This document shows, one piece after another, positions 8,201-14,643 of a stretch of 16,973 nt of DNA. Under the pieces are notes generated by a model, which worked only from the letters and a program-made list of their open reading frames with translations, was not told the DNA's origin and ran no database searches. The position numbers and the translations under genes are program-made. The DNA is taken from the NCBI GenBank assembly GCA_003151655.1, contig PLYB01000189.1:204-17176 (forward strand), in the 5' to 3' direction. This DNA is from Gallionellaceae bacterium. Its GTDB lineage: Bacteria; Pseudomonadota; Gammaproteobacteria; Burkholderiales; Gallionellaceae. Positions within the stretch are counted from its first letter, which is position 1. The number at the start of each line of letters is the position of its first letter.

Positions 8201-8334
8201 AAGGAACCGCAGATTTAATCCGTTCGTGGTGAGTATTTTCCGTTCGCCCCCTCGATACACCGCGCAAGCGCGGCACTCGGGACGAACGGAAAATGTATCG
8301 AACCATGGCTTTCGGATTTAACCTGCGGTTCCCT
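8201..8334. repeat. Nested palindromic repeat element (MITE-like)
   Basis: The element is 134 bp with 22-bp imperfect terminal inverted repeats: the left arm (8201-8222) begins AAGGAACCGCAG and the reverse complement of the right arm (8313-8334) begins AGGGAACCGCAG. Inside lies a second palindrome with perfect 12-bp arms ATTTTCCGTTCG (8235-8246) and CGAACGGAAAAT (8283-8294). At its centre is a perfect CCGCGC-AA-GCGCGG hairpin (8260-8273). GTAT occurs on both sides of the inner unit (8233-8236 and 8295-8298), like a 4-bp target duplication. It has no coding capacity. The right edge supplies bases of the stop codon of the neighbouring hydrolase gene. Confidence 0.7.
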
Positions 8335-9208
8335 AATCTCTGATCAGAAAGTCCTCAAGAGCCGACGCGATCTGTTCGGGCTGATCATGCTGAACGTTGT
8401 GCCCCGAATTCAATATCGTGACAACGTTTACATTTGAGAAACATTCAATGCGGCTACGATATTCTTCAGGATCATTGCCAAAACGTTGGTGTACATAACC
8501 ATTGTCGGCAACCATCATCAAAACAGGTGCCTCTATTTTCCGCCAAAGTGCTTTGGAGTCCTCCGCGCGATACGGAACCGGCGACGAAATTTTATGCCAG
8601 GGATCGCATGCCATCTCGATTTGACCGTCAGGCCGAATCCGACTAACAGCAAGCGATAGGAATATTGCTCTCTGCTCAGTCAGGCGGGGATTGCTCGCCA
8701 TCAATCGCTTGGCTAACGATTCGCGATCAGGATACGTTCGTAGCTTCGGTTGATCCTGAACAGCCTCAAGCCAGCTTCCAATTACGCCCGGAGCGTCAGC
8801 ATTTTTTTCCGGCTTCAGCCCCAGAAAATCGAGCATCACCAGTTGGGAGACACGTTCAGGGCGAACGCCCGCATACGCACTGGCAATATTGGCTCCCATG
8901 CTATGTCCGACAATTCGGACAGGCTCATCGTTTGAAAAATGCTCCAGCAGACAATCAAGATCCGCGTAGTAATCGGGAAACCAATAAGGTTTGGACAACC
9001 ATTCTGATGCCCCGAAGCCACGCCAGTCCGGGGCAATGACATGCCAGGATTGTTTGAGCGCATCCACAATGAACTGGAATGTTGGCGATGAATCCATGCG
9101 GCCATGAAGAAAGAAAAGCCTCGGCGCGTCAGGTTCTCCCCAATGCCGAATGCAATAGCTCAATCCTCGCACATTGATTATTTCGGTTGTTGATGGGGTA
9201 TATGTCAC
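8333..9208 (-). CDS. Alpha/beta hydrolase
   Basis: 291 residues. It has the alpha/beta-hydrolase fold pattern: oxyanion-hole HG at 35-36 (LFFLHGRMDS), DWRGFGAS after strand 4, nucleophile elbow GHSMGA with Ser103, a likely acid Asp235 in MMVADNGY, and the catalytic His270 in NSGHNVQHDQPEQIA. Members cleave esters, lactones, epoxides or C-C bonds; nothing here names the substrate. No signal peptide, so probably cytoplasmic. The start is GTG (complement of CAC at 9206-9208): an in-frame TGA lies six codons upstream and the next in-frame ATG would delete strand 1 and the oxyanion hole. No Shine-Dalgarno is apparent. The TAG stop lies on the edge of the palindromic element, but the C-terminus appears full length for the family. 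Confidence 0.88.
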   Translation of the reverse strand: MTYTPSTTEIINVRGLSYCIRHWGEPDAPRLFFLHGRMDSSPTFQFIVDALKQSWHVIAPDWRGFGASEWLSKPYWFPDYYADLDCLLEHFSNDEPVRIVGHSMGANIASAYAGVRPERVSQLVMLDFLGLKPEKNADAPGVIGSWLEAVQDQPKLRTYPDRESLAKRLMASNPRLTEQRAIFLSLAVSRIRPDGQIEMACDPWHKISSPVPYRAEDSKALWRKIEAPVLMMVADNGYVHQRFGNDPEEYRSRIECFSNVNVVTILNSGHNVQHDQPEQIASALEDFLIRD

Positions 9209-9264
9209 GATGGTTTGGAGTGATCAAATGTTACCGAGCTGAATTCAGACTGCTACTTTGATCA

Positions 9265-9293
9265 ATACTAACTAAATTCATTCGAACTGTGAA
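9265..9293 (-). promoter_or_regulatory. Probable sigma-70 promoter of the hydrolase gene
   Basis: Reading the - strand, TTCACA (9293-9288) and TAGTAT (9270-9265) are separated by exactly 17 nt, giving a 5/6 match at -35 and 4/6 at -10. Transcription would start near 9258, about 50 nt before the GTG codon. Confidence 0.4.
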
Positions 9294-9301
9294 CTAGTTC
9301 A
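9290..9301. promoter_or_regulatory. Perfect 12-bp palindrome, possible operator
   Basis: TGAACTAGTTCA is a perfect palindrome whose left end overlaps the -35 hexamer of the proposed hydrolase promoter. The position fits a repressor or activator site. No regulator gene is adjacent, so this is only a positional inference. Confidence 0.3.
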
Positions 9302-9364
9302 TAACACAATATTTATCTTCCGCGTAAAGTTGAATCATAGGTTTTAGTGAAGGACATTTTGTCG

Positions 9365-9421
9365 GCTCTTTTGCTTATCTATATCTCTCCTCCTACGGCA
9401 TCTTCGGATGCCGTTTTTTTT
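9365..9421 (+). ncRNA. Candidate small RNA ending at the orphan terminator (5' end uncertain)
   Basis: The argument is the isolated, near-ideal terminator plus the pyrimidine-rich single-stranded stretch just before it, TATCTCTCCTCCT (9383-9395), which could pair with ribosome-binding sites. The 5' end is a guess from a weak TTGAAT (9330-9335) with a GACATT 17 nt on; another upstream start is equally possible. No known RNA family was recognised. Confidence 0.3.
9395..9421 (+). terminator. Strong rho-independent terminator with no upstream gene on its strand
   Basis: A perfect 8-bp stem ACGGCATC/GATGCCGT (9395-9402 and 9407-9414) is capped by the stable TTCG tetraloop and runs into eight T residues (9414-9421). 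On the opposite strand there is no T-run, so it works for + strand transcripts. The nearest + strand gene upstream is the transaldolase, 1.4 kb away with a - strand gene between, so this terminator probably ends a small RNA. Confidence 0.85.
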
Positions 9422-9659
9422 CGGCCCTCCGTCTCAGTTACGCTAATCATTCGACCACGACTTTTCAGTTCTGACATGATCGCAGCCTACTGACGCAGGT
9501 GAAATCCAAACTGCCCGCTCTGCACGCTGGCGTACAGAGCGTGGGTATATTTTGTTTTAATTTATCGGCATGAGTCGCAAGATTGTAATGGGTATTAATT
9601 AACCTTCCCCAACCCACAAAACAAGCCTTGCCCAGCTATTTGCCAGTAATTTAACCCGA

Positions 9660-10193
9660 ATGAAAATAATGAAAAAATTCATAACATTGATCGCTGCCAT
9701 CATATTTGAAACTCTCAGTATTTCAAGCGCCATGGCGGCAGAACAAGGTTTCTTTAGCCTGATAGGTGGCGGCATAACCCCTATGAAAGATTCGGTAAGC
9801 ACCTCCATAAGTTTGGGGTTAAGCTTGGGAGGCGGTTTCAACTTCAACCAATATGTCGGCATTGAAGGGCAGTTCGTGTTGTTAGGTATGGCAACCAGTA
9901 ATACCCTCAGCGCACATCCGATTGCGGTGATGATCAACGGTTATCTGCCAATACAGGAACGTCTAAACATGTTTGCTAAAGTAGGTAAATCCTTTACCAC
10001 GGTATCCAGCGGCACGGCAGATACGTCTGTGTCCCAATCCGCCATTACTAATGTGTACGGCTATGGAATTGAATTTCCGTATGGCGAGAAAATGAAATAC
10101 CGTTTCGGGGTGGATCATTATGACTTATCCGTAGTTCCCGGCACGACGCTGTCGACGAACTACATCAATGTCGTCGCAATAGTTAGTTACTAA
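9660..10193 (+). CDS. Small outer-membrane beta-barrel protein
   Basis: 177 residues. A signal peptide is evident: basic start MKIMKK, hydrophobic core, and the cleavage pattern SSAMA before AEQG (about residue 27). The mature part alternates hydrophobic and polar residues, is rich in Gly, Ser, Thr and aromatics, has glycine-rich strands such as SLGLSLGGGFNF, and ends in VAIVSY, with the C-terminal aromatic residue recognised by the barrel assembly machinery. It resembles 8-stranded OmpA/OmpW-like or outer_membrane_beta-barrel families, but no single family was recognised. ATG at 9660 and at 9669 are both possible; neither has a clear Shine-Dalgarno and both keep the signal peptide. It is transcribed toward guaA, apparently alone. 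Function unknown. Confidence 0.75.
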   Translation: MKIMKKFITLIAAIIFETLSISSAMAAEQGFFSLIGGGITPMKDSVSTSISLGLSLGGGFNFNQYVGIEGQFVLLGMATSNTLSAHPIAVMINGYLPIQERLNMFAKVGKSFTTVSSGTADTSVSQSAITNVYGYGIEFPYGEKMKYRFGVDHYDLSVVPGTTLSTNYINVVAIVSY

Positions 10194-10205
10194 GCAAATC
10201 AGACG

Positions 10206-10228
10206 AAAAAAATCCCGCGATTACGGGG
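10206..10228 (-). terminator. Terminator of the guaBA operon
   Basis: Read on the - strand, a short CCCG...CGGG stem (10227-10224 and 10217-10214) runs directly into ATTTTTTT (10213-10206), about 40 nt after the guaA stop. The 4-bp GC stem is short, but the T-run and position fit. It also lies just after the convergent barrel gene. Confidence 0.6.
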
Positions 10229-10266
10229 CTTCGTTAAGTCCTGTTATAAGGATACGCGATGTTAAA

Positions 10267-11847
10267 TCATTCCCACTCTATCGTCGCTGGTGGTTTGCCG
10301 GAAATATCATAAACCACGCGATTGATACCACGCACTTCGTTGATGATACGGTTGGAAACCTTACCCAGCAGTGCATATGGTAGTTCTGCCCAGTGTGCGG
10401 TCATAAAATCCTGCGTCTGCACGGCACGCAAAGCCACAACCCATTCATAGGTGCGCCCGTCGCCCATCACTCCGACGCTCTTTACCGGCAGGAATACCGC
10501 GAAGGCTTGTGAAGTTAGCTCATACCAAGACTTGCCGGAAGCATCGCGCGTGTTGCGCAACTCTTCGATAAAAATGGCATCGGCGCGGCGCAACAACTCG
10601 GCGTATTCATGCTTCACTTCGCCCAAAATACGCACGCCCAGACCGGGGCCGGGGAACGGATGGCGATACACCATGTCTGCTGGCAACCCAAGTGCCACGC
10701 CTAACTCACGCACTTCGTCTTTGAATAACTCGCGCAGCGGCTCCAGTAATTTGAGGTGCAATGAATCGGGCAAACCGCCAACATTGTGATGCGATTTAAT
10801 GGTGTGAGCCTTCTTGGTTTTTGCTCCGGCGGATTCGATCACGTCGGGATAGATGGTGCCCTGCGCCAACCACTTGGCTTGTTTCAGCTTAGCCGATTCG
10901 CGCTGGAATACCTCGACAAATTCGCGCCCGATAATTTTACGTTTTTGCTCGGGATCAGAAACGCCTTTCAGAAACTTCAGAAACTCCGCGCTGGCATCGA
11001 CATGAATGACCTTCACCCCCAGATTTTTGGCGAAGGTATCCATCACCTGTTCTGCTTCGTTCAGCCGCAGCAATCCGTTGTCCACGAATACACAAGTCAG
11101 TTGCTCGCCGATAGCGCGATGTAGCAATGCCGCCGCGACAGATGAATCCACTCCGCCAGAAAGCCCGAGAATGACTTCTTCCGTGCCCACTTGCGCACGA
11201 ATCTTCGCCACCGCTTCGCTGATGTAATCCGGCATGTTCCAATCTTGGCCGCAGCCGCAGATGTCGTGTACAAAGCGTCCCAGCAAGGCTTTACCCTGAT
11301 GGGTGTGGGTGACTTCGGGATGGAACTGTACCGCGTAAAAATGGCGCGAGTCATCGGCCATCGCGGCAATCGGCGTAGCGTCGTTGGAAGCGATTACTGA
11401 AAAACCAGACGGCAGCTTGGTAACTTTATCGCCGTGGCTCATCCACACATCGAGCAGGCCGTGACCTTGCGCGTTGGTCTTGTCTTGGATGCCGTCGAAC
11501 AATTTGGAATGACCTTGTGCACGAATTTCGGCATAACCGAACTCGCGTACCTTGCCGCTCTCGACCGCCCCACCAAGCTGCGCCGCCATCGTCTGCATGC
11601 CATAGCAAATCCCCAACACCGGCACACCCAACTCGAACACCGCTTGCGGTGCTTTGGGAGTTTCATCTTCGTAAACCGAATTCGGCCCGCCGGAAAGAAT
11701 AATGCCGGAAGGAGCAAATGCTTTGATATCTGCTTCCGTCATATCCCAAGGATGTAACTCGCAATACACATTGGCTTCGCGCACACGCCTAGCGATCAAC
11801 TGCGAATACTGCGAACCGAAATCGAGAATGAGAATTTTTTTATGCAT
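10267..11847 (-). CDS. guaA: GMP synthase (glutamine-hydrolysing)
   Basis: 526 residues, standard length. It converts XMP, ATP and glutamine to GMP, the last step of guanine nucleotide synthesis, in the cytoplasm. The class I glutamine amidotransferase domain (about 1-205) carries the triad Cys81 (GICYGMQ), His176 and Glu178 (QFHPEVTHT). The ATP pyrophosphatase domain has the P-loop SGGVDSS at 230-236. The C-terminal dimerisation domain ends in PPATIEWE, the invariant tail. It lies 103 nt downstream of guaB on the same strand, the common guaBA arrangement. The ATG at 11847 lacks a strong Shine-Dalgarno, and a long hairpin occupies the gap before it, so its expression relative to guaB may be modulated. 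Confidence 0.98.
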   Translation of the reverse strand: MHKKILILDFGSQYSQLIARRVREANVYCELHPWDMTEADIKAFAPSGIILSGGPNSVYEDETPKAPQAVFELGVPVLGICYGMQTMAAQLGGAVESGKVREFGYAEIRAQGHSKLFDGIQDKTNAQGHGLLDVWMSHGDKVTKLPSGFSVIASNDATPIAAMADDSRHFYAVQFHPEVTHTHQGKALLGRFVHDICGCGQDWNMPDYISEAVAKIRAQVGTEEVILGLSGGVDSSVAAALLHRAIGEQLTCVFVDNGLLRLNEAEQVMDTFAKNLGVKVIHVDASAEFLKFLKGVSDPEQKRKIIGREFVEVFQRESAKLKQAKWLAQGTIYPDVIESAGAKTKKAHTIKSHHNVGGLPDSLHLKLLEPLRELFKDEVRELGVALGLPADMVYRHPFPGPGLGVRILGEVKHEYAELLRRADAIFIEELRNTRDASGKSWYELTSQAFAVFLPVKSVGVMGDGRTYEWVVALRAVQTQDFMTAHWAELPYALLGKVSNRIINEVRGINRVVYDISGKPPATIEWE

Positions 11848-11861
11848 GTTTTTGAAAACCG

Positions 11862-11932
11862 TTAAGGGGAAATGGAGAAGAGAGGAGAGAGAAGAGCGGG
11901 GTTTGCTTTGCCCCTTCTCCCTTCCCCCTTAA
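11862..11932. repeat. Imperfect inverted repeat in the guaB-guaA gap
   Basis: The ends TTAAGGGG (11862-11869) and CCCCCTTAA (11924-11932) are inverted repeats. The centre GGGGTTTGCTTTGCCCC (11898-11914) forms a second stem. The left arm is a long purine run (GGAGAAGAGAGGAGAGAGAAG, in part) while the right arm is a shorter pyrimidine run. In the guaBA transcript this would fold as a long, bulged hairpin before guaA. It may be a decayed mobile palindrome or an intercistronic control or processing element. Confidence 0.55.
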
Positions 11933-11950
11933 CCCTTCCCTGAATTTCAA

Positions 11951-13411
11951 TTAATCGACGTGATAATTAGGCGCTTCTTTGGTGATCTGTACATCATGCA
12001 CGTGCGATTCACGAATACCGGCTGAGGTGATCTGCACGAATTCGGCGCGATCATGCACGGCCTCAATCGTTTCGCAGCCCAGATAGCCCATCGTTGCGCG
12101 CAGTCCACCCATCAATTGGTGGATCACGGCCAGCACGCTGCCTTTATAAGGCACGCGGCCTTCGACGCCCTCGGGCACCAACTTATCCTGATTGCCTTCG
12201 TTGTCCTGAAAATAGCGGTCGCTGGAGCCTTGTTGCATCGCGCCCAAGCTACCCATGCCGCGATAAGATTTATACGAACGCCCCTGGAACAATTCGATTT
12301 CACCCGGCGCTTCTTCCGTACCGGCGAACAATCCGCCCAACATCACCACATGGGCACCTGCGGCAATCGCTTTGGAAATGTCACCGGAGAAACGTACGCC
12401 ACCATCCGCGATCAGCGGGATACCGGTGCCACGCAAAGCATCCGCGACATTTTGAATCGCGGTGATCTGCGGTACGCCTACGCCTGCAACAATACGCGTG
12501 GTGCAAATCGAGCCGGGGCCGATGCCGACTTTTACGCCATCAGCACCATGATCGACCAAAGCACGTGCCGCTGCGCCCGTCGCGATATTGCCTCCGATCA
12601 CTTCGATCTTGGGAAAGTTCTTTTTAACCCACTGCACGCGATCCAATACTCCTTGCGAATGACCATGCGCGGTATCTACCACGATCACGTCCACACCGGC
12701 TTCCGCCAGCAAGGTGACGCGTTCTTCCGTCCCCTCGCCCACGCCCACCGCTGCACCTACGCGCAAGCGGCCATGTTCGTCCTTGCAGGCATTCGGATGC
12801 TCATTGGATTTAAGAATGTCTTTTACCGTCATCAAGCCGCGCAACTCGAATGCGTCATTGACCACCAACACGCGTTCGATGCGATGCTTGTGCATTAAGC
12901 TGCGCGCCTCTTCCAACTGGGCGTTCTCTTTGACGGTAATCAGGCGGTCACGCGGTGTCATGATGTCGCCGACAGGTTGATCCAACTGTGTCTCAAAACG
13001 CAAATCGCGATTGGTCACAATACCGACCAATTGATTTCCCTTGACGACTGGTAAGCCGGAAATTTTGAATTTGCGGGTCAGGCTTAGCACTTCGCGTACC
13101 GTCATATCGGGTGAAACCGTGACGGGGTCTTTCACCACACCACTTTCAAAACGCTTCACCTTGGAAATTTTGTCTGCCTGAGCCTGGGCTGACATATTCT
13201 TATGCACGATACCGATACCACCTTCTTGCGCCAGTGCAATCGCCAAGCGCGACTCGGTCACCGTGTCCATCGCGGCAGACAACAAAGGGATATTCAGGGA
13301 AATATTGCGTGTCAACTGGGTGCGCAAACTAACGTCGCGCGGCAATACGTTTGAATGTGCCGGAACCAGCAAGACATCGTCGAAGGTGAGAGCTTTTTGA
13401 ATAATGCGCAT
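11951..13411 (-). CDS. guaB: Inosine-5'-monophosphate dehydrogenase
   Basis: 486 residues. It oxidises IMP to XMP with NAD+, the committed step to GMP. The catalytic (beta/alpha)8 barrel is interrupted by two CBS domains (about 93-205, including SGLPVVKGNQLVGIVTNRD and ERVLVVNDAFELRGLMTV). The catalytic loop GIGPGSICTTR carries Cys303; the flap region and the C-terminal SAGIRESHVHDVQITKEAPNY are present. I place the start at MRIIQKALTFDD, ATG at 13411: AGAGGA lies 8 nt upstream and family members start here. An in-frame ATG at 13438 would add nine residues but overlaps the -10 box. First gene of the guaBA operon. Confidence 0.97.
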   Translation of the reverse strand: MRIIQKALTFDDVLLVPAHSNVLPRDVSLRTQLTRNISLNIPLLSAAMDTVTESRLAIALAQEGGIGIVHKNMSAQAQADKISKVKRFESGVVKDPVTVSPDMTVREVLSLTRKFKISGLPVVKGNQLVGIVTNRDLRFETQLDQPVGDIMTPRDRLITVKENAQLEEARSLMHKHRIERVLVVNDAFELRGLMTVKDILKSNEHPNACKDEHGRLRVGAAVGVGEGTEERVTLLAEAGVDVIVVDTAHGHSQGVLDRVQWVKKNFPKIEVIGGNIATGAAARALVDHGADGVKVGIGPGSICTTRIVAGVGVPQITAIQNVADALRGTGIPLIADGGVRFSGDISKAIAAGAHVVMLGGLFAGTEEAPGEIELFQGRSYKSYRGMGSLGAMQQGSSDRYFQDNEGNQDKLVPEGVEGRVPYKGSVLAVIHQLMGGLRATMGYLGCETIEAVHDRAEFVQITSAGIRESHVHDVQITKEAPNYHVD

Positions 13412-13419
13412 GAAGACCA

Positions 13420-13425
13420 TCCTCT
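13420..13425 (-). promoter_or_regulatory. Shine-Dalgarno deciding the guaB start
   Basis: On the - strand AGAGGA lies 8 nt before the ATG at 13411. It supports this start over the in-frame ATG at 13438. Confidence 0.7.
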
Positions 13426-13436
13426 GCAAAGCGCGC

Positions 13437-13442
13437 ATTATA
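13437..13442 (-). promoter_or_regulatory. -10 box of the guaBA promoter
   Basis: A perfect TATAAT on the - strand. The -35 region about 17 nt upstream (AGCGTC/GCGTCA) is a poor match. Transcription would start near 13430, leaving a leader of about 20 nt, too short for a riboswitch. Confidence 0.6.
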
Positions 13443-13541
13443 TCAAAAGAATTCCTTTTGACGCTTTGTTAAGAGCCAAACCACACCATGCCAGTTAGCT
13501 GGCTTAGCAGCTCAACAATGCGTATTTGCTTGAACACAACC

Positions 13542-13877
13542 TCAATTTTTCCGCGGGAAATAGATGATACGGGAATTTTTCGTGCTAATTGGAGTGCTTA
13601 CGTTCTGTGGGTTTCCATGAACATACGCATCTAATGCGTCATTGCAATCCAGAAATGACTCCCACATCAAGGATGATATTTTTAAGCAGGCTTTCATCGA
13701 AGTGTGAGCCCGGATTCTTTCCATATCAATGCGACATTGTAAACCGCGCAGGCGGCGAGTGTTTCCACCGTTGGATATTATCTGCTCGATTTGCTCACGT
13801 CGCCGCTGTTCAAATACGTCCGGGGCTGATTGAGCCAGTGATAGCCATTCATCAAAATTAAAGGAGTCGATGATCAT
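13542..13877 (-). CDS. DUF3135 family protein
   Basis: 111 residues. The N-terminal 85 residues match the DUF3135 pattern as I recall it: FDEWLSLAQSAPDVFEQRRRE, then the conserved core LRGLQCRIDMERIRA, then ACLKISSLMWESF. The last 30 residues are a family-atypical polar tail ending in FPRKN. It is a small soluble, largely helical protein with no signal peptide and no known function; members occur widely in proteobacteria as short single genes. The ATG at 13877 is preceded by GGAGAG (13887-13882). It stands 129 nt downstream of the barrel gene at 14007 on the same strand and is probably its own unit or weakly linked. The function cannot be inferred from the neighbours. Confidence 0.75.
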   Translation of the reverse strand: MIIDSFNFDEWLSLAQSAPDVFEQRRREQIEQIISNGGNTRRLRGLQCRIDMERIRAHTSMKACLKISSLMWESFLDCNDALDAYVHGNPQNVSTPISTKNSRIIYFPRKN

Positions 13878-14006
13878 TGCACTCTCCGATCATAATTTTC
13901 TGTGCCAACATTACAGAATAATCCTGCTTAACAGGACGTATACGAACTCGAACTCAAATCTCCGAAACTACCAATACCCGATGTCCTCCTCGCATATTTT
14001 ACTGCA

Positions 14007-14507
14007 TTAAAATGAGAAAATTATACTAATTTCTGGGTAGGTTTCGCTACACGAACTGTAAATCGTCGCCTGGCAATTTAGGTAAGACTCCGAAGCAAGC
14101 CCCACCCCGATAACACTTCTGCGGCCAGAAGTAAAATAGACACCTGCACGCCCGCCGACCGAATTAATGCCGGGCAGCCCATCGATTGCGACATGGCGAT
14201 AAAACCCGCCCACATATGGCTGTAACGCAGAAGTCTGGTAAAACACATACTGGACGGAAGGCGAAGTTTTGCTAATGCCTGGGCCGTTCCCCGACCAGTT
14301 CTCATACGATAAACCGACCCCGAGCCCATCGAGCACGTAATAGTTTACGCCCGCTCCGATAATCAGATAGTCACTGTTGAAAGCATAGCCGCTTCCCGCC
14401 AGCAACGAAAACTGAGTACTTCCTTGTCCGAATACTCCGTCCACACTGTCCGCGCGCGCTGGAATCGTAGGCAATAGCAACAAAATCGTTAACAGTAGCT
14501 TATGCAT
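14007..14507 (-). CDS. Small outer-membrane beta-barrel protein
   Basis: 166 residues. Signal peptide MHKLLLTILLLLPTIPARA, cleaved before DSVDG (about residue 19). The mature part has alternating strands with glycine and aromatic residues (FSLLAGSGYAF, LIIGAGVNYYVLDGLGVGLSY, LQPYVGGFYRHVAI) and ends in ISIIFSF, a C-terminal Phe typical of barrel-assembly substrates. Two cysteines near the C-terminus (NCQATIYSSC) may form a loop disulfide. The ATG at 14507 has GGGAGAA (14517-14511) 3 nt upstream. It resembles proteins annotated as outer membrane beta-barrel or OmpW-like. It differs in sequence from the barrel protein at 9660. Role unknown. Confidence 0.72.
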   Translation of the reverse strand: MHKLLLTILLLLPTIPARADSVDGVFGQGSTQFSLLAGSGYAFNSDYLIIGAGVNYYVLDGLGVGLSYENWSGNGPGISKTSPSVQYVFYQTSALQPYVGGFYRHVAIDGLPGINSVGGRAGVYFTSGRRSVIGVGLASESYLNCQATIYSSCSETYPEISIIFSF

Positions 14508-14643
14508 TCATTCTCCCGTGCCAAATACGATTGGCGATTATGCAGAATTGAGTACCGCAATCGAGTGTCTTCGCGTGAGTGATAGTATCAAATACTCCAA
14601 CGACTGTTTCTGATTTGCAAGCATGCAGAGAAAATTTAGATAT

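Larger units (their letters stand above)
9209..9659. other. 451-bp intergenic region between the hydrolase and barrel genes
   Basis: It holds the proposed hydrolase promoter and palindrome at its left end, an isolated strong + strand terminator (9395-9421), and a hairpin with perfect 7-bp arms CGCTCTG (9516-9522) and CAGAGCG (9535-9541). After that hairpin comes an AT-rich stretch (TATATTTTGTTTTAATTTAT) that may contain the promoter of the barrel gene at 9660, though no clean -35/-10 pair stands out. No protein gene is supported. Confidence 0.6.

Noticed and set aside
9351..9470. Short + strand GTG frame beginning VKDILSALLLIYISPP, resembling a signal peptide
   Set aside because: It runs through the perfect terminator hairpin and T-run, has no Shine-Dalgarno, and turns into low-information sequence; chance is the simpler explanation.
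12053..12898. 281-codon open frame on the + strand opposite guaB
   Set aside because: It lies wholly antisense to a certain guaB gene; its composition is that of a reverse-frame shadow (His/Arg/Ala rich) with no domain or ribosome site.
13484..13503. GCCAG-TTAG-CTGGC hairpin as terminator of the DUF3135 gene
   Set aside because: The stem is only 5 bp and no T-run follows on the - strand.
13412..13541. Purine or guanine riboswitch before guaB
   Set aside because: The -10 box leaves a leader of only about 20 nt, too short for any riboswitch, and no conserved core was seen.
13922..13936. TCCTG-CTTAA-CAGGA hairpin after the barrel gene at 14007
   Set aside because: Short stem without a proper T-run; such 5-bp palindromes are expected by chance.
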